Source: an uncultured Gammaproteobacteria bacterium (GTDB lineage Bacteria > Pseudomonadota > Gammaproteobacteria > GCA-001735895). Taken from it: a DNA stretch of 64,000 nucleotides. The notes under the pieces are model-generated. The model saw only the letters and a program-made list of their open reading frames with translations. It ran no database searches and was not told the DNA's origin. The DNA is taken from assembly GCA_947259485.1 (NCBI GenBank), contig CAMYLU010000001.1, positions 1-64,000 on the forward strand, given 5' to 3'. Below, one piece after another: positions 57,060 to 64,000 of the stretch (the first letter of the stretch is position 1; the number at the start of each line of letters is the position of its first letter). Position numbers and translations under genes: made by a program.

Positions 57060-59156
57060 TCATTCCGAGGGAAGTTTTGTTTCCAGGTACCTGGTCATCT
57101 TGTCAGGGGACAGTGGCGCGCTGAAATAGTAGCCCTGGTAAATCTTGCATCCGTATTGCTTCAACAAGTGAAACTGGTCCAGTGCTTCGACACCCTCGGC
57201 AACGACCTCGAGACCAAGATGCTTTGAAAGCGCCAGGATCGAGGCAACCATGGCCTGGTCACCCGGGTCGTCACAGATATCCCTGACAAACGAGCGATCG
57301 ATCTTGATATGGTTTACCGGCAGGTTTTTTAAATGCGCCAGCGACGAGTAACCGGTACCGAAATCGTCAAGCGAGAAACTGATGCCGCTATGGTTGAGCT
57401 CTTTCATACGCAGTATCGCATCATCGAGGTTATGGATAATGTTGTGCTCGGTGACTTCCATCATGATGTTTTGCGACGGCACGTTGACGCGCGCGAGTTG
57501 CCCATGGATGTTTTCCGCGAACTGGGCATCGCGGAATTGTCGAGGACTGATGTTAATGCATAACATGAAATCTTCTGCAACCAGGCCCTGTTCCATCCAT
57601 AGCGTCATCTGCTTGAGCGCGGTTTCGATGACCCAACCACCCACATCGACAATTTGTCCCGATGATTCGAGCACGTCGAGAAATTCCGCGGGTGCGACCA
57701 GGCCCAACTCGGGATTCTCCCAGCGAATCAGGGCTTCTGCACCGATTATTTCCATTGCAGTGTTAACCAGGGGTTGATAGTGAAGGCGGAACTGGTCTTC
57801 CTTGAGCGCTCGATGCAACTGGTTTTCAAGCTCCAGTTGGCGAGTGACTTCACTGCTCATGCTTTCGCTGAAAAATTCGAGCCGGTTACGCCCCTCTCGT
57901 TTGGCCTCGTACATCGCGGTATCGGCAAAGCGCAGCAAATCATGGCCACTGGTTGCTTCCTCCGAGATCATCGAGATGCCGATGCTCGCGGTGACGCGTA
58001 AATCGGTTTCATGAATTCGACATTCCATCGAGATAGTGTCACGAATCTTGTTGGCGATTTCACGCGCACGGGAAATAGCCTGCCGGCCATCCCGGCTCAA
58101 GCTCGACAGGATGACGATGAACTCATCGCCTCCGAGTCGCGCCACGGTATCGTCACCGCGCACCTGTCCCTTTAATCGCTGTGCGATTTCCTGCAGCACG
58201 AGGTCACCGGCCGGATGTCCGAGCGAATCGTTGATGTTCTTGAAGTTATCCAGGTCAATAAAAAAAAGCGCTCCGAAGCTCTGGTTGCGGCGTACGCGCA
58301 CGACTTCCATATCGAGACGCTTGGCAAGCTCATTACGGTTCGGCAACCCGGTTAAGGTGTCGTAATAGGCGAGAAACTGGACGCGCTCTTCGGCCGCGCG
58401 CAGATGACGAATATCGCGCGCGATGGTTGAGAAAAACTCGATCTCACCCAGGTTGTTGCGATGCGAAATCAGGACCTGGGACGTGAGCACCTTGTCACCA
58501 TTGAGCGACATAAAAGTGGTTTCGTCAGTCCACATGCCCTCACGTATCGCCTGGGGAATACCTTCACTCAAAATCTTCTGGCCATCGGCGGGAGAGTGAA
58601 AATCGGCAAGACGGATACGGCGGATGTCTTCGTTCTTGCCGATTCCGAGCAGATTTCGGCCTGACTGGTTGATATAAGTCAGAAAGCCATCGAGATTAGC
58701 AATACAAATCAGGTCCGGAGTCGCTTCGAGAATCGCGGTCAGGCGCTGCTGGCGTTCCCTGGCAAGTTTCTGATCGATGACCAGGCGCCATTCACGCATC
58801 ACCCGGTTCGCGGTACGCGGCAATGACGCCAGGGATTCCTGGGTTTTGACGATGTACTCTGCCGCGCCAGACTTGATCGCGCTGACCGCCACTTTTTCGT
58901 CGCCATGACTGGTCATAACGATCGTCGGGAAACCGGTTGCGGAAGCTAAAAGCTCGGTACCCTGTCCATCAGGTAACCTGATATCCGTAATCACCAAATC
59001 TGGAGGGGTATGATTAATCAGGGATTTTGCCTGGGCCAGGCTCGTGGTAATAACCAGTCTGCAATGCGCTTCAGTTTCAAACGCCCGATTGATCAAGGTC
59101 GCATGATCCGGGTCATCCTCGACGAGTAAAATATTATATTCTGGCTGGACGGGCAT
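57060..59156 (-). CDS. REC-PAS-GGDEF-EAL c-di-GMP signalling protein
   Basis: 698 residues: receiver (1-125, Asp in VITDIRLPDG), PAS (about 140-260), GGDEF (about 265-425, intact GGDEF at 342-346) and EAL (about 440-690, EAL near 472, DDFGTGYSS, KIDRSF and AEGVE). An RxxD inhibitory site (RGDD) precedes the GGDEF by five residues. Both domains look active, so it could make and break c-di-GMP under phosphorelay control. It lies 66 bases after an HDOD gene in the same direction. MshE, a probable c-di-GMP receptor, is encoded in the same window. Confidence 0.93.
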   Translation of the reverse strand: MPVQPEYNILLVEDDPDHATLINRAFETEAHCRLVITTSLAQAKSLINHTPPDLVITDIRLPDGQGTELLASATGFPTIVMTSHGDEKVAVSAIKSGAAEYIVKTQESLASLPRTANRVMREWRLVIDQKLARERQQRLTAILEATPDLICIANLDGFLTYINQSGRNLLGIGKNEDIRRIRLADFHSPADGQKILSEGIPQAIREGMWTDETTFMSLNGDKVLTSQVLISHRNNLGEIEFFSTIARDIRHLRAAEERVQFLAYYDTLTGLPNRNELAKRLDMEVVRVRRNQSFGALFFIDLDNFKNINDSLGHPAGDLVLQEIAQRLKGQVRGDDTVARLGGDEFIVILSSLSRDGRQAISRAREIANKIRDTISMECRIHETDLRVTASIGISMISEEATSGHDLLRFADTAMYEAKREGRNRLEFFSESMSSEVTRQLELENQLHRALKEDQFRLHYQPLVNTAMEIIGAEALIRWENPELGLVAPAEFLDVLESSGQIVDVGGWVIETALKQMTLWMEQGLVAEDFMLCINISPRQFRDAQFAENIHGQLARVNVPSQNIMMEVTEHNIIHNLDDAILRMKELNHSGISFSLDDFGTGYSSLAHLKNLPVNHIKIDRSFVRDICDDPGDQAMVASILALSKHLGLEVVAEGVEALDQFHLLKQYGCKIYQGYYFSAPLSPDKMTRYLETKLPSE

Positions 59157-59222
59157 GGCGCTGCGCTTGTACCTTGTATCACCGTATGCAAACTTCTCGC
59201 CGTTTTATCGGCAGGTGCCTGA

Positions 59223-60074
59223 TTATCCTAAGATAATACTTTTAATCTCTGCGCACTGCTGTCCACTGGTTTCGACGATTTCATCGAGGTTATTTTCGTC
59301 GAGTTCCAGTTTCCCGATCAAGAACTCGTGCCTGCTATCATATTCACCATCCTGCGCAAGATCGCTGCTGGTCAACAGGTTCGCCAAGGCCAGGATCATG
59401 GTTGCCTGCTGATCGCTTCGGGCCAATTGATACTGGTGATGACAACGGGTGAGTTCACTCAGGGCCTCCGATAATCCCCAGGCTTCGATCAGCAGGGCAC
59501 CAACCTCGGCGTGATCAAAGCCCATTAATTCGCGCTCTGCCTGGTCACGCAGCTGATGCTGCTCCTCGATCTGGCGTTTAACCGCATCGGCCAGGACCTC
59601 GTCCTGCTGGTAAATAACGAGGATACCGATATCGTGCAACATGCCGGCAAGAAACAGGATCTCTGACTCGGGCCCGCCTGTCGTTTTTGCAATCAGGCGC
59701 GCGGTGATTCCGCAGCGCAAGCTGTGCAACCAGAACTCATCGATATTGATTCCACGATATTTTAATGCGCTCATCGAGCCCACCACAGTAGTGGCCAATA
59801 CCAGGTTACGCAGATCGAGCTCGCCGATAATACCGACCGCGCTCGCAACCGTTTCAATCTCGCGCGCAAAACCGTAATAGGAACTATTGGCAATACGCAG
59901 TACTCTTGCACTCAGGGAGGGATCGTATGCGATAATTTCGGCGATCTGCTCGCGACTGTGCTCCGGATCGTCGATCGTTTGCTGTAAACGCAAATAAATT
60001 TCCGGCAGGCTGATAAGCTGTAGAACGTTTTCTACCAGCGCCCGGGGTGTTTCTACTCTGACACCATTATCCAC
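59223..60074 (-). CDS. HDOD-domain signalling protein
   Basis: 283 residues, mostly one HDOD domain (about 18-215, LISLPEIYLRLQQTI, YDPSLSARVLRIANSSYYG and LAGMLHDIG). HDOD lacks the metal ligands of HD hydrolases in full and usually acts as a protein-interaction module in signalling. It lies between a stand-alone receiver and the GGDEF-EAL protein; all three point the same way, with gaps of 93 and 66 bases. Confidence 0.88.
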   Translation of the reverse strand: MDNGVRVETPRALVENVLQLISLPEIYLRLQQTIDDPEHSREQIAEIIAYDPSLSARVLRIANSSYYGFAREIETVASAVGIIGELDLRNLVLATTVVGSMSALKYRGINIDEFWLHSLRCGITARLIAKTTGGPESEILFLAGMLHDIGILVIYQQDEVLADAVKRQIEEQHQLRDQAERELMGFDHAEVGALLIEAWGLSEALSELTRCHHQYQLARSDQQATMILALANLLTSSDLAQDGEYDSRHEFLIGKLELDENNLDEIVETSGQQCAEIKSIILG

Positions 60075-60167
60075 GATCTATTTGCATGATTACGAAAGTA
60101 TTCGTAAGTATAGACGGGATAATTTATAAATCCGTGGGATGCCCGGGGGCAATAAACGGCAGGTCTA

Positions 60168-60623
60168 TCAACGCCAGGGATTTTGATTCCAGGCGAGCCA
60201 GTAATGCCCGAGATTGTCTATTAAAGACTCAAACTCGGAGAAATCCATCGGCTTAACAATATAACTATTGGCGTGGTACTTGTAAGACTTTGCGATATCT
60301 GTTTCCGCCGCCGATGTCGTCAGAATGACGACCGGCGTCTTGCGGGTATTCTCGTCGGATTTTATACGACGCAACACCTCGAGGCCGTCAATCTTGGGTA
60401 ATCGAAGATCGAGTAAAACGCAGTGCGGTCTGGGGAACTTTTCCACGTCGCCGTATTCGCCTTCGCGAAAGATATAATCAAGCGCCTTCTGACCATCATC
60501 GACATGGAAAATCTGGCTCGAAAGCTTGTGCTGAGCGAAGCTGCGCTTGACCATTTCAGCATGCGCATCGTTATCTTCAACCAGCAACAGGTTCAACGGT
60601 TCAACAGCAGTTTCAGGGGTCAT
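60168..60623 (-). CDS. Stand-alone response regulator receiver (Rcp1-like)
   Basis: 151 residues, one receiver domain with Asp72 (VLLDLRLPKIDG), Glu16-Asp17, and the lysine in YIVKPMD. The extra loop between strand 2 and helix 2 (FREGEYGDVEKFPRPH) is typical of Rcp1-type regulators that serve phytochrome-like and hybrid kinases. It carries no output domain, so it must pass phosphate or bind a partner. No histidine kinase lies beside it. The 177-base gap upstream holds nothing recognised. Confidence 0.9.
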   Translation of the reverse strand: MTPETAVEPLNLLLVEDNDAHAEMVKRSFAQHKLSSQIFHVDDGQKALDYIFREGEYGDVEKFPRPHCVLLDLRLPKIDGLEVLRRIKSDENTRKTPVVILTTSAAETDIAKSYKYHANSYIVKPMDFSEFESLIDNLGHYWLAWNQNPWR

Positions 60624-60800
60624 ATTTCAAGTCACTTCGTGGACCTGTAGCGTAAAACAAACCAATGGTCCTGTCCATCACCCAGAGATCAAATCAGGAT
60701 ATCTCAATCGCGTATATCAATAATCTCAAATAGCAGGGCAAGACTGACCCCAAATAACAGGATCTGCCATTCCTGACATCATGTTTAAGCCAGGACTGGT

Positions 60801-62333
60801 TCAATTCTTTTTCGGATTAAACGCCTTCGGTCTCGGGTAACGCGAGGTAATATCAAATTTGGTCAGGTCCATATGGCTGCGCGTATATTCCCCGGATGCA
60901 TCGCGCATCGGATCGAAATCCCAGCCCTGGTAACGACCGATGCGCAGCGCCGTATGCACCGACCGCCGACGCTGCTGGTCGTTAATTACCGTTTCACACA
61001 GCGTTTCGGAATCCCAGTAGTCGGCGGCTTCCCGGCGAAACTTTTCGAGCTGTTCGTGATCGGTTAAATTTTCGAGCTCGTGTGGATCCTTATCAAGATC
61101 GAAAAGTTGTTCGGGGTCGGTGCTACAAGAAATATACTTGTACGGCCCACGTCGAATCATCAGCATCGGCGCGCCGGTGCCCTCGGCGAGGTACTCACTG
61201 ACGCAGGCATCGGGATCATTGCTGGCATCACCATCGCAAAGCGGCACTAGCGAGCGCCCATGAAGCGGATCGATCGGTGATGGGCGATCAACCCCCGTGG
61301 CCTCTGCAGCGACATCAACCAGCGTCGGTAAAACATCGACCTGCGCCACCGGCGCTGCCACGCGCCGTGCAGCGAAGCGCCCTGGCTGGTGCACGACCAT
61401 CGGAATGCGATTCGACCATTCGCGGAAACTCATCTTGTACCACAACCCGAATTCGCCGAGCATATCGCCGTGGTCGGCGGTGAAAATGATCGTGGTGTTA
61501 TCAGCCATGCCGCATTCGTCGAGCGTTGCTCGCAGGCGTCCAAGCCATTCGTCTACGTAACTGACGTTGCCGTAATAGGCGCGGCGCGCGTTGATAATGT
61601 CCTGCTCACCGATATCGACCGCATCCAGCGCAATCGCTTTTTCAAGGCGCGCGTTATGCGCATCCTGGGTCGCCGGGCGCGGCACGGATGGCGGCGGGAT
61701 ATCAACCCCTTCATACAAGTCCCAGTATTGCTGCCGCGTGGCGTAGGGATCGTGAGGATGAATAAAGCTCGCCACCAGGCACAGCGGGCGTTCATCTTCA
61801 CTGCGTGCATGATCGTACAGCACCCGTTGGGCCTGCGTGCCGACTTCGTCGTCGTAAGCAAGCTGGTTGGTGATCGCCGCGACTCCGGCCTGTTTGACGC
61901 TCGACATGTTGTGATACCAGAGATCGATACGCTCGTCGGGCCTGGTCCAGTCAGGGATCCAGCCAAAATCGGACGGGTAGATATCGGTCGTGACCCGATC
62001 TTCGAAACCGTGCAGTTGATCTGGCCCGACAAAGTGCATCTTGCCGGAGAGGCAGGTGCGGTAACCCATCAGGCGCAGGTAGTGCGCAAAGGTTGGCATG
62101 GTTGCAGGCATGTAGGATGCGTTGTCATAACCGCCACAGGCAGAAACATTCTGCCCGGTCATAAAGGCGTAACGTGCCGGTGTACACAACGGGCTGGAAC
62201 TATAAGCAGCATCGAAAATAACGCCTTCCCCGGCGAGGCGGTCGATGTGCGGACTTTTCACAACGGCGTTCTGGTAGCAGCCAAGGGCAAGTGCACCGAG
62301 CTGGTCCGCCATGACTACGAGGATGTTCTGCAT
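60801..62333 (-). CDS. betC: Choline-sulfatase-like sulfatase
   Basis: 510 residues. The sulfatase signature is CTPAR with Cys50 as the site of formylglycine (CxPxR), metal ligands Asp10 and the TADHGD segment. The C-terminal extension with RIGRYQGWDFDP and YTRSHMDL is the choline-sulfatase C domain, so choline-O-sulfate to choline is likely. No signal peptide, as in cytoplasmic BetC. betA/betB are not adjacent; upstream are GFA, methyltransferase and hemY genes on the same strand with short gaps. betI or transporter genes were not seen. Confidence 0.87.
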   Translation of the reverse strand: MQNILVVMADQLGALALGCYQNAVVKSPHIDRLAGEGVIFDAAYSSSPLCTPARYAFMTGQNVSACGGYDNASYMPATMPTFAHYLRLMGYRTCLSGKMHFVGPDQLHGFEDRVTTDIYPSDFGWIPDWTRPDERIDLWYHNMSSVKQAGVAAITNQLAYDDEVGTQAQRVLYDHARSEDERPLCLVASFIHPHDPYATRQQYWDLYEGVDIPPPSVPRPATQDAHNARLEKAIALDAVDIGEQDIINARRAYYGNVSYVDEWLGRLRATLDECGMADNTTIIFTADHGDMLGEFGLWYKMSFREWSNRIPMVVHQPGRFAARRVAAPVAQVDVLPTLVDVAAEATGVDRPSPIDPLHGRSLVPLCDGDASNDPDACVSEYLAEGTGAPMLMIRRGPYKYISCSTDPEQLFDLDKDPHELENLTDHEQLEKFRREAADYWDSETLCETVINDQQRRRSVHTALRIGRYQGWDFDPMRDASGEYTRSHMDLTKFDITSRYPRPKAFNPKKN

Positions 62334-62356
62334 GTCCGTTACCCCTGGTTTAATAG

Positions 62357-62716
62357 CTACAACAGGTTTGCACCATCGAACACGGTAACTTCCATGCCAC
62401 TGGTATCAATATCATCTATACAGCCGAGGTTAACCCTGCAATGGCCGGGGATGCGCAGCATTTCATTGTGGGTATAAATACCGCACTGCTTGCAAAAGTA
62501 ATGCCTGGCTACCTTGCTATCGAACTGGTAAAGACCGACATCATCCGGGTCTGCGTCAATCTTGAGCGCTTCCACCGGTATCGCCTCGGTGCTCATCAGC
62601 GCGCCCTTGCGACGACAAATCGAGCAGGTGCAGCGCAGTGCCTGCGTGATCTCTTCACCTTCGTATGAAAATTTAATTGCGCCGCAATGGCAACTACCCT
62701 GGTATTGATGCGTCAT
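62357..62716 (-). CDS. GFA-family (CENP-V/Gfa-like) zinc protein
   Basis: 119 residues with the GFA zinc pattern: SCHCG (Cys9, Cys11), CTCSICRRKG (Cys29, 31, 34) and FCKQCGIYTHNE. Such proteins relate to glutathione-dependent formaldehyde-activating enzyme, but most bind a small thiol adduct of unknown type. It lies 23 bases before the sulfatase and 23 bases after the methyltransferase. Confidence 0.9.
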   Translation of the reverse strand: MTHQYQGSCHCGAIKFSYEGEEITQALRCTCSICRRKGALMSTEAIPVEALKIDADPDDVGLYQFDSKVARHYFCKQCGIYTHNEMLRIPGHCRVNLGCIDDIDTSGMEVTVFDGANLL

Positions 62717-62739
62717 GGCTACTCCGCTTGACTATGACC

Positions 62740-63513
62740 CTATTTTACCGCGCTAAACAGGAATCGGTTTACACAAAAAAAGTACTCGTCCTTTTGAACA
62801 AGTCGTTCGATACCATTGAGCCAGGCCTCGGATTCCGCCTCCGAAATTGCATCCAGCTTGCGTGCGGTAGTGGCAAAATTCTGCAGCATGTTGGCCGAAA
62901 AGCTGTTCTTCGAGTAACTCGCGTTCAACACCGGAATCGCTTCCACGCGCAGCGCGCTGAAACCGATTTGGCTGAGAACCGGGCGCAGCCGGCGCGGCAG
63001 GTTTGGATTGACTACAGCGCGGCCCCAGGCATCAAGAATCTTGCGTGTCACAACCTGGTCCTCGCTATTGATGATGGCTCCGCTCCAGTCAGTTTCGACA
63101 ATGGCGATGCGGCCGCGAGGCTTTAACAGGCGATAAAACTCTTTTAAGGCCTGATCCATATCCTCTACATAAAGCAATGTCTGGGTACAGCTTAACGCAT
63201 CGAAACTGGCGTCCTCGAACGGCATGGTTTCAACGCTGCCCTGCTGCAGGTTAACCTGCTCAAACCCGCCACAGCGTGCACGCGCATGGGCAAGCATGTC
63301 CTCGCTGAAATCGACCCCCTCGGCCCGGCCATCGGAACCGATGGCAAGCGCCTCAAGTTCCAGCAAGAGCCCGGTACCGCAGCCCGCGTCGAGCACGGAT
63401 TCACCACTGGAAAGTGCGAGTGCGGCGAGCGTACGCAGGCGCTGATTTACGATTTCGGGGGTCTGGTAACTGCGCTCGATAAGCTCGGCGGCTTTTTTAT
63501 CGTAGGTTTCCAT
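62740..63513 (-). CDS. SAM-dependent methyltransferase (class I)
   Basis: 257 residues. Motif I VLDAGCGTGLLLEL, then VDFSEDMLA, and QGSVETMPFEDASFD (quoted in part) with the LYVEDMDQALKEFYRLLKP post-motif fit UbiE/COQ5-type small-molecule methyltransferases. No substrate can be assigned. It lies 17 bases after hemY and would share its transcript. A start at 63513 is used because no better site is visible. Confidence 0.85.
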   Translation of the reverse strand: METYDKKAAELIERSYQTPEIVNQRLRTLAALALSSGESVLDAGCGTGLLLELEALAIGSDGRAEGVDFSEDMLAHARARCGGFEQVNLQQGSVETMPFEDASFDALSCTQTLLYVEDMDQALKEFYRLLKPRGRIAIVETDWSGAIINSEDQVVTRKILDAWGRAVVNPNLPRRLRPVLSQIGFSALRVEAIPVLNASYSKNSFSANMLQNFATTARKLDAISEAESEAWLNGIERLVQKDEYFFCVNRFLFSAVK

Positions 63514-63530
63514 ATCGCCTCAAAACCATG

Positions 63531-64000
63531 TCAGTCTTTTGTTTCGAGGCTAAGCTTGAGTCCCTGCTGGTAATAGCTTGCAGCCTTGAGCGGCTGCTGC
63601 AATTGATGTTCGAACAATTCGGCAAGTGCGAGACAGGCGGCCGGTGTTGCCCTGGCGCCGATACTGGCTTCAAGGTAGCCCTGGGCCTTGCCCCACAGGC
63701 GTGCGCGCACCGCTATCCGCCCCAGGGCCAGTAACAGGTTTTCGTTGTGACCGAATTCATCGAGCCATTTCTCGACACGCGCCAGTTGCACATTCGCGTC
63801 CTTTGCCTCGAATCGTCCATAACACTCGATCAGGCCATCATCCCATTGATTATCAAGCGCTTTGAGTAAGAGCTGTTCGGCCTTACTGCTGTACCAACCC
63901 TGTCGCGCCATCCGGTCGAGATAGTAACGCATCATGACGGCATCGGATTGCAAGGCTTTTGGGATCTTGCTCCAGGCTTCTTCAAAACCCGCCTGGTCAC
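63531..64000 (-). CDS. hemY: HemY-like TPR protein (3' end; 5' part outside window)
   Basis: The frame is open past the end of the window; about 156 C-terminal residues are seen, all TPR-like helical repeats. The pattern FEEAWSKIPKALQSD then YLDRMARQGWYSSKAEQLLLKAL, quoted only in part, matches the HemY C-terminal TPR region of the hemCDXY locus. HemY is an inner-membrane protein of tetrapyrrole metabolism; its exact role is unsettled. Nothing can be said of its membrane part here. Confidence 0.75.
   Translation of the reverse strand, partial: DQAGFEEAWSKIPKALQSDAVMMRYYLDRMARQGWYSSKAEQLLLKALDNQWDDGLIECYGRFEAKDANVQLARVEKWLDEFGHNENLLLALGRIAVRARLWGKAQGYLEASIGARATPAACLALAELFEHQLQQPLKAASYYQQGLKLSLETKD

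Noticed and set aside
61389..62477. 362-residue plus-strand reading frame antisense to the sulfatase
   Set aside because: Shadow of the high-quality sulfatase gene in the opposite strand, no motif.

Overview
The window is bacterial, of moderate G+C content by eye, and almost fully coding. Gene content and order point to a marine or sediment gammaproteobacterium outside the enteric group: an MSHA-type pilus cluster, the oriC-side string mnmG-rsmG-parA-parB-atpIBEFHAGDC-glmU-glmS, secB-gpsA-trmL, and envC-ctpA-deacetylase. No species can be named from this alone. No tRNA, rRNA, CRISPR array, prophage or insertion sequence was seen.

Layout. 1-10.4 kb: MSHA pilus biogenesis cluster on the minus strand (mshI to mshF), preceded by a good sigma-54-type promoter and facing a truncated pilin gene on the plus strand. 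10.5-18.1 kb: trmL; a minus-strand operon of a cysteine-bearing ArsR regulator, membrane rhodanese, secB and gpsA; then envC-like, ctpA and a divergent polysaccharide deacetylase on the plus strand, and an amidase. 18.1-23.1 kb: a two-component system divergent from a three-gene envelope module (62-residue protein, coiled-coil multi-pass membrane protein, vWA-like lipoprotein). Three tandem 11-bp repeats lie between the two halves; this is the best candidate for an undescribed system. 23.1-26 kb: a copper-type P-ATPase behind a MerR-type promoter, and a Kazal-like lipoprotein. 26-40.7 kb: glmS, glmU, the complete F-ATPase operon, parAB, rsmG and mnmG. 40.8-50.7 kb: HAD hydrolase, NfeD/SPFH pair, metY, CoA-binding protein, acyl-CoA ligase, crotonase, SET-domain protein, amidinotransferase-type hydrolase, small hypothetical, rhlE. 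50.9-57 kb: a coupled operon of aldehyde dehydrogenase, M19-type dipeptidase, an unrecognised 558-residue protein and a DUF3726-like protein, then an MBL-fold lipoprotein. 57-60.6 kb: c-di-GMP and phosphorelay signalling genes. 60.8-64 kb: choline-sulfatase-like enzyme, GFA-family protein, methyltransferase and the 3' end of hemY.

Links between regions. The MshE ATPase carries an apparent c-di-GMP-binding N-terminal domain, and a REC-PAS-GGDEF-EAL protein lies in the same window. A family of hairpin repeats, two copies nearly full-length and in opposite orientation, sits just downstream of minus-strand genes at 40.8, 43.1 and 55.8 kb. Two REP-like palindromes occur at 29.5 and 40.9 kb. Start codons were moved inward from the longest reading frame wherever a 4-bp stop/start overlap or a ribosome-binding site supported it.
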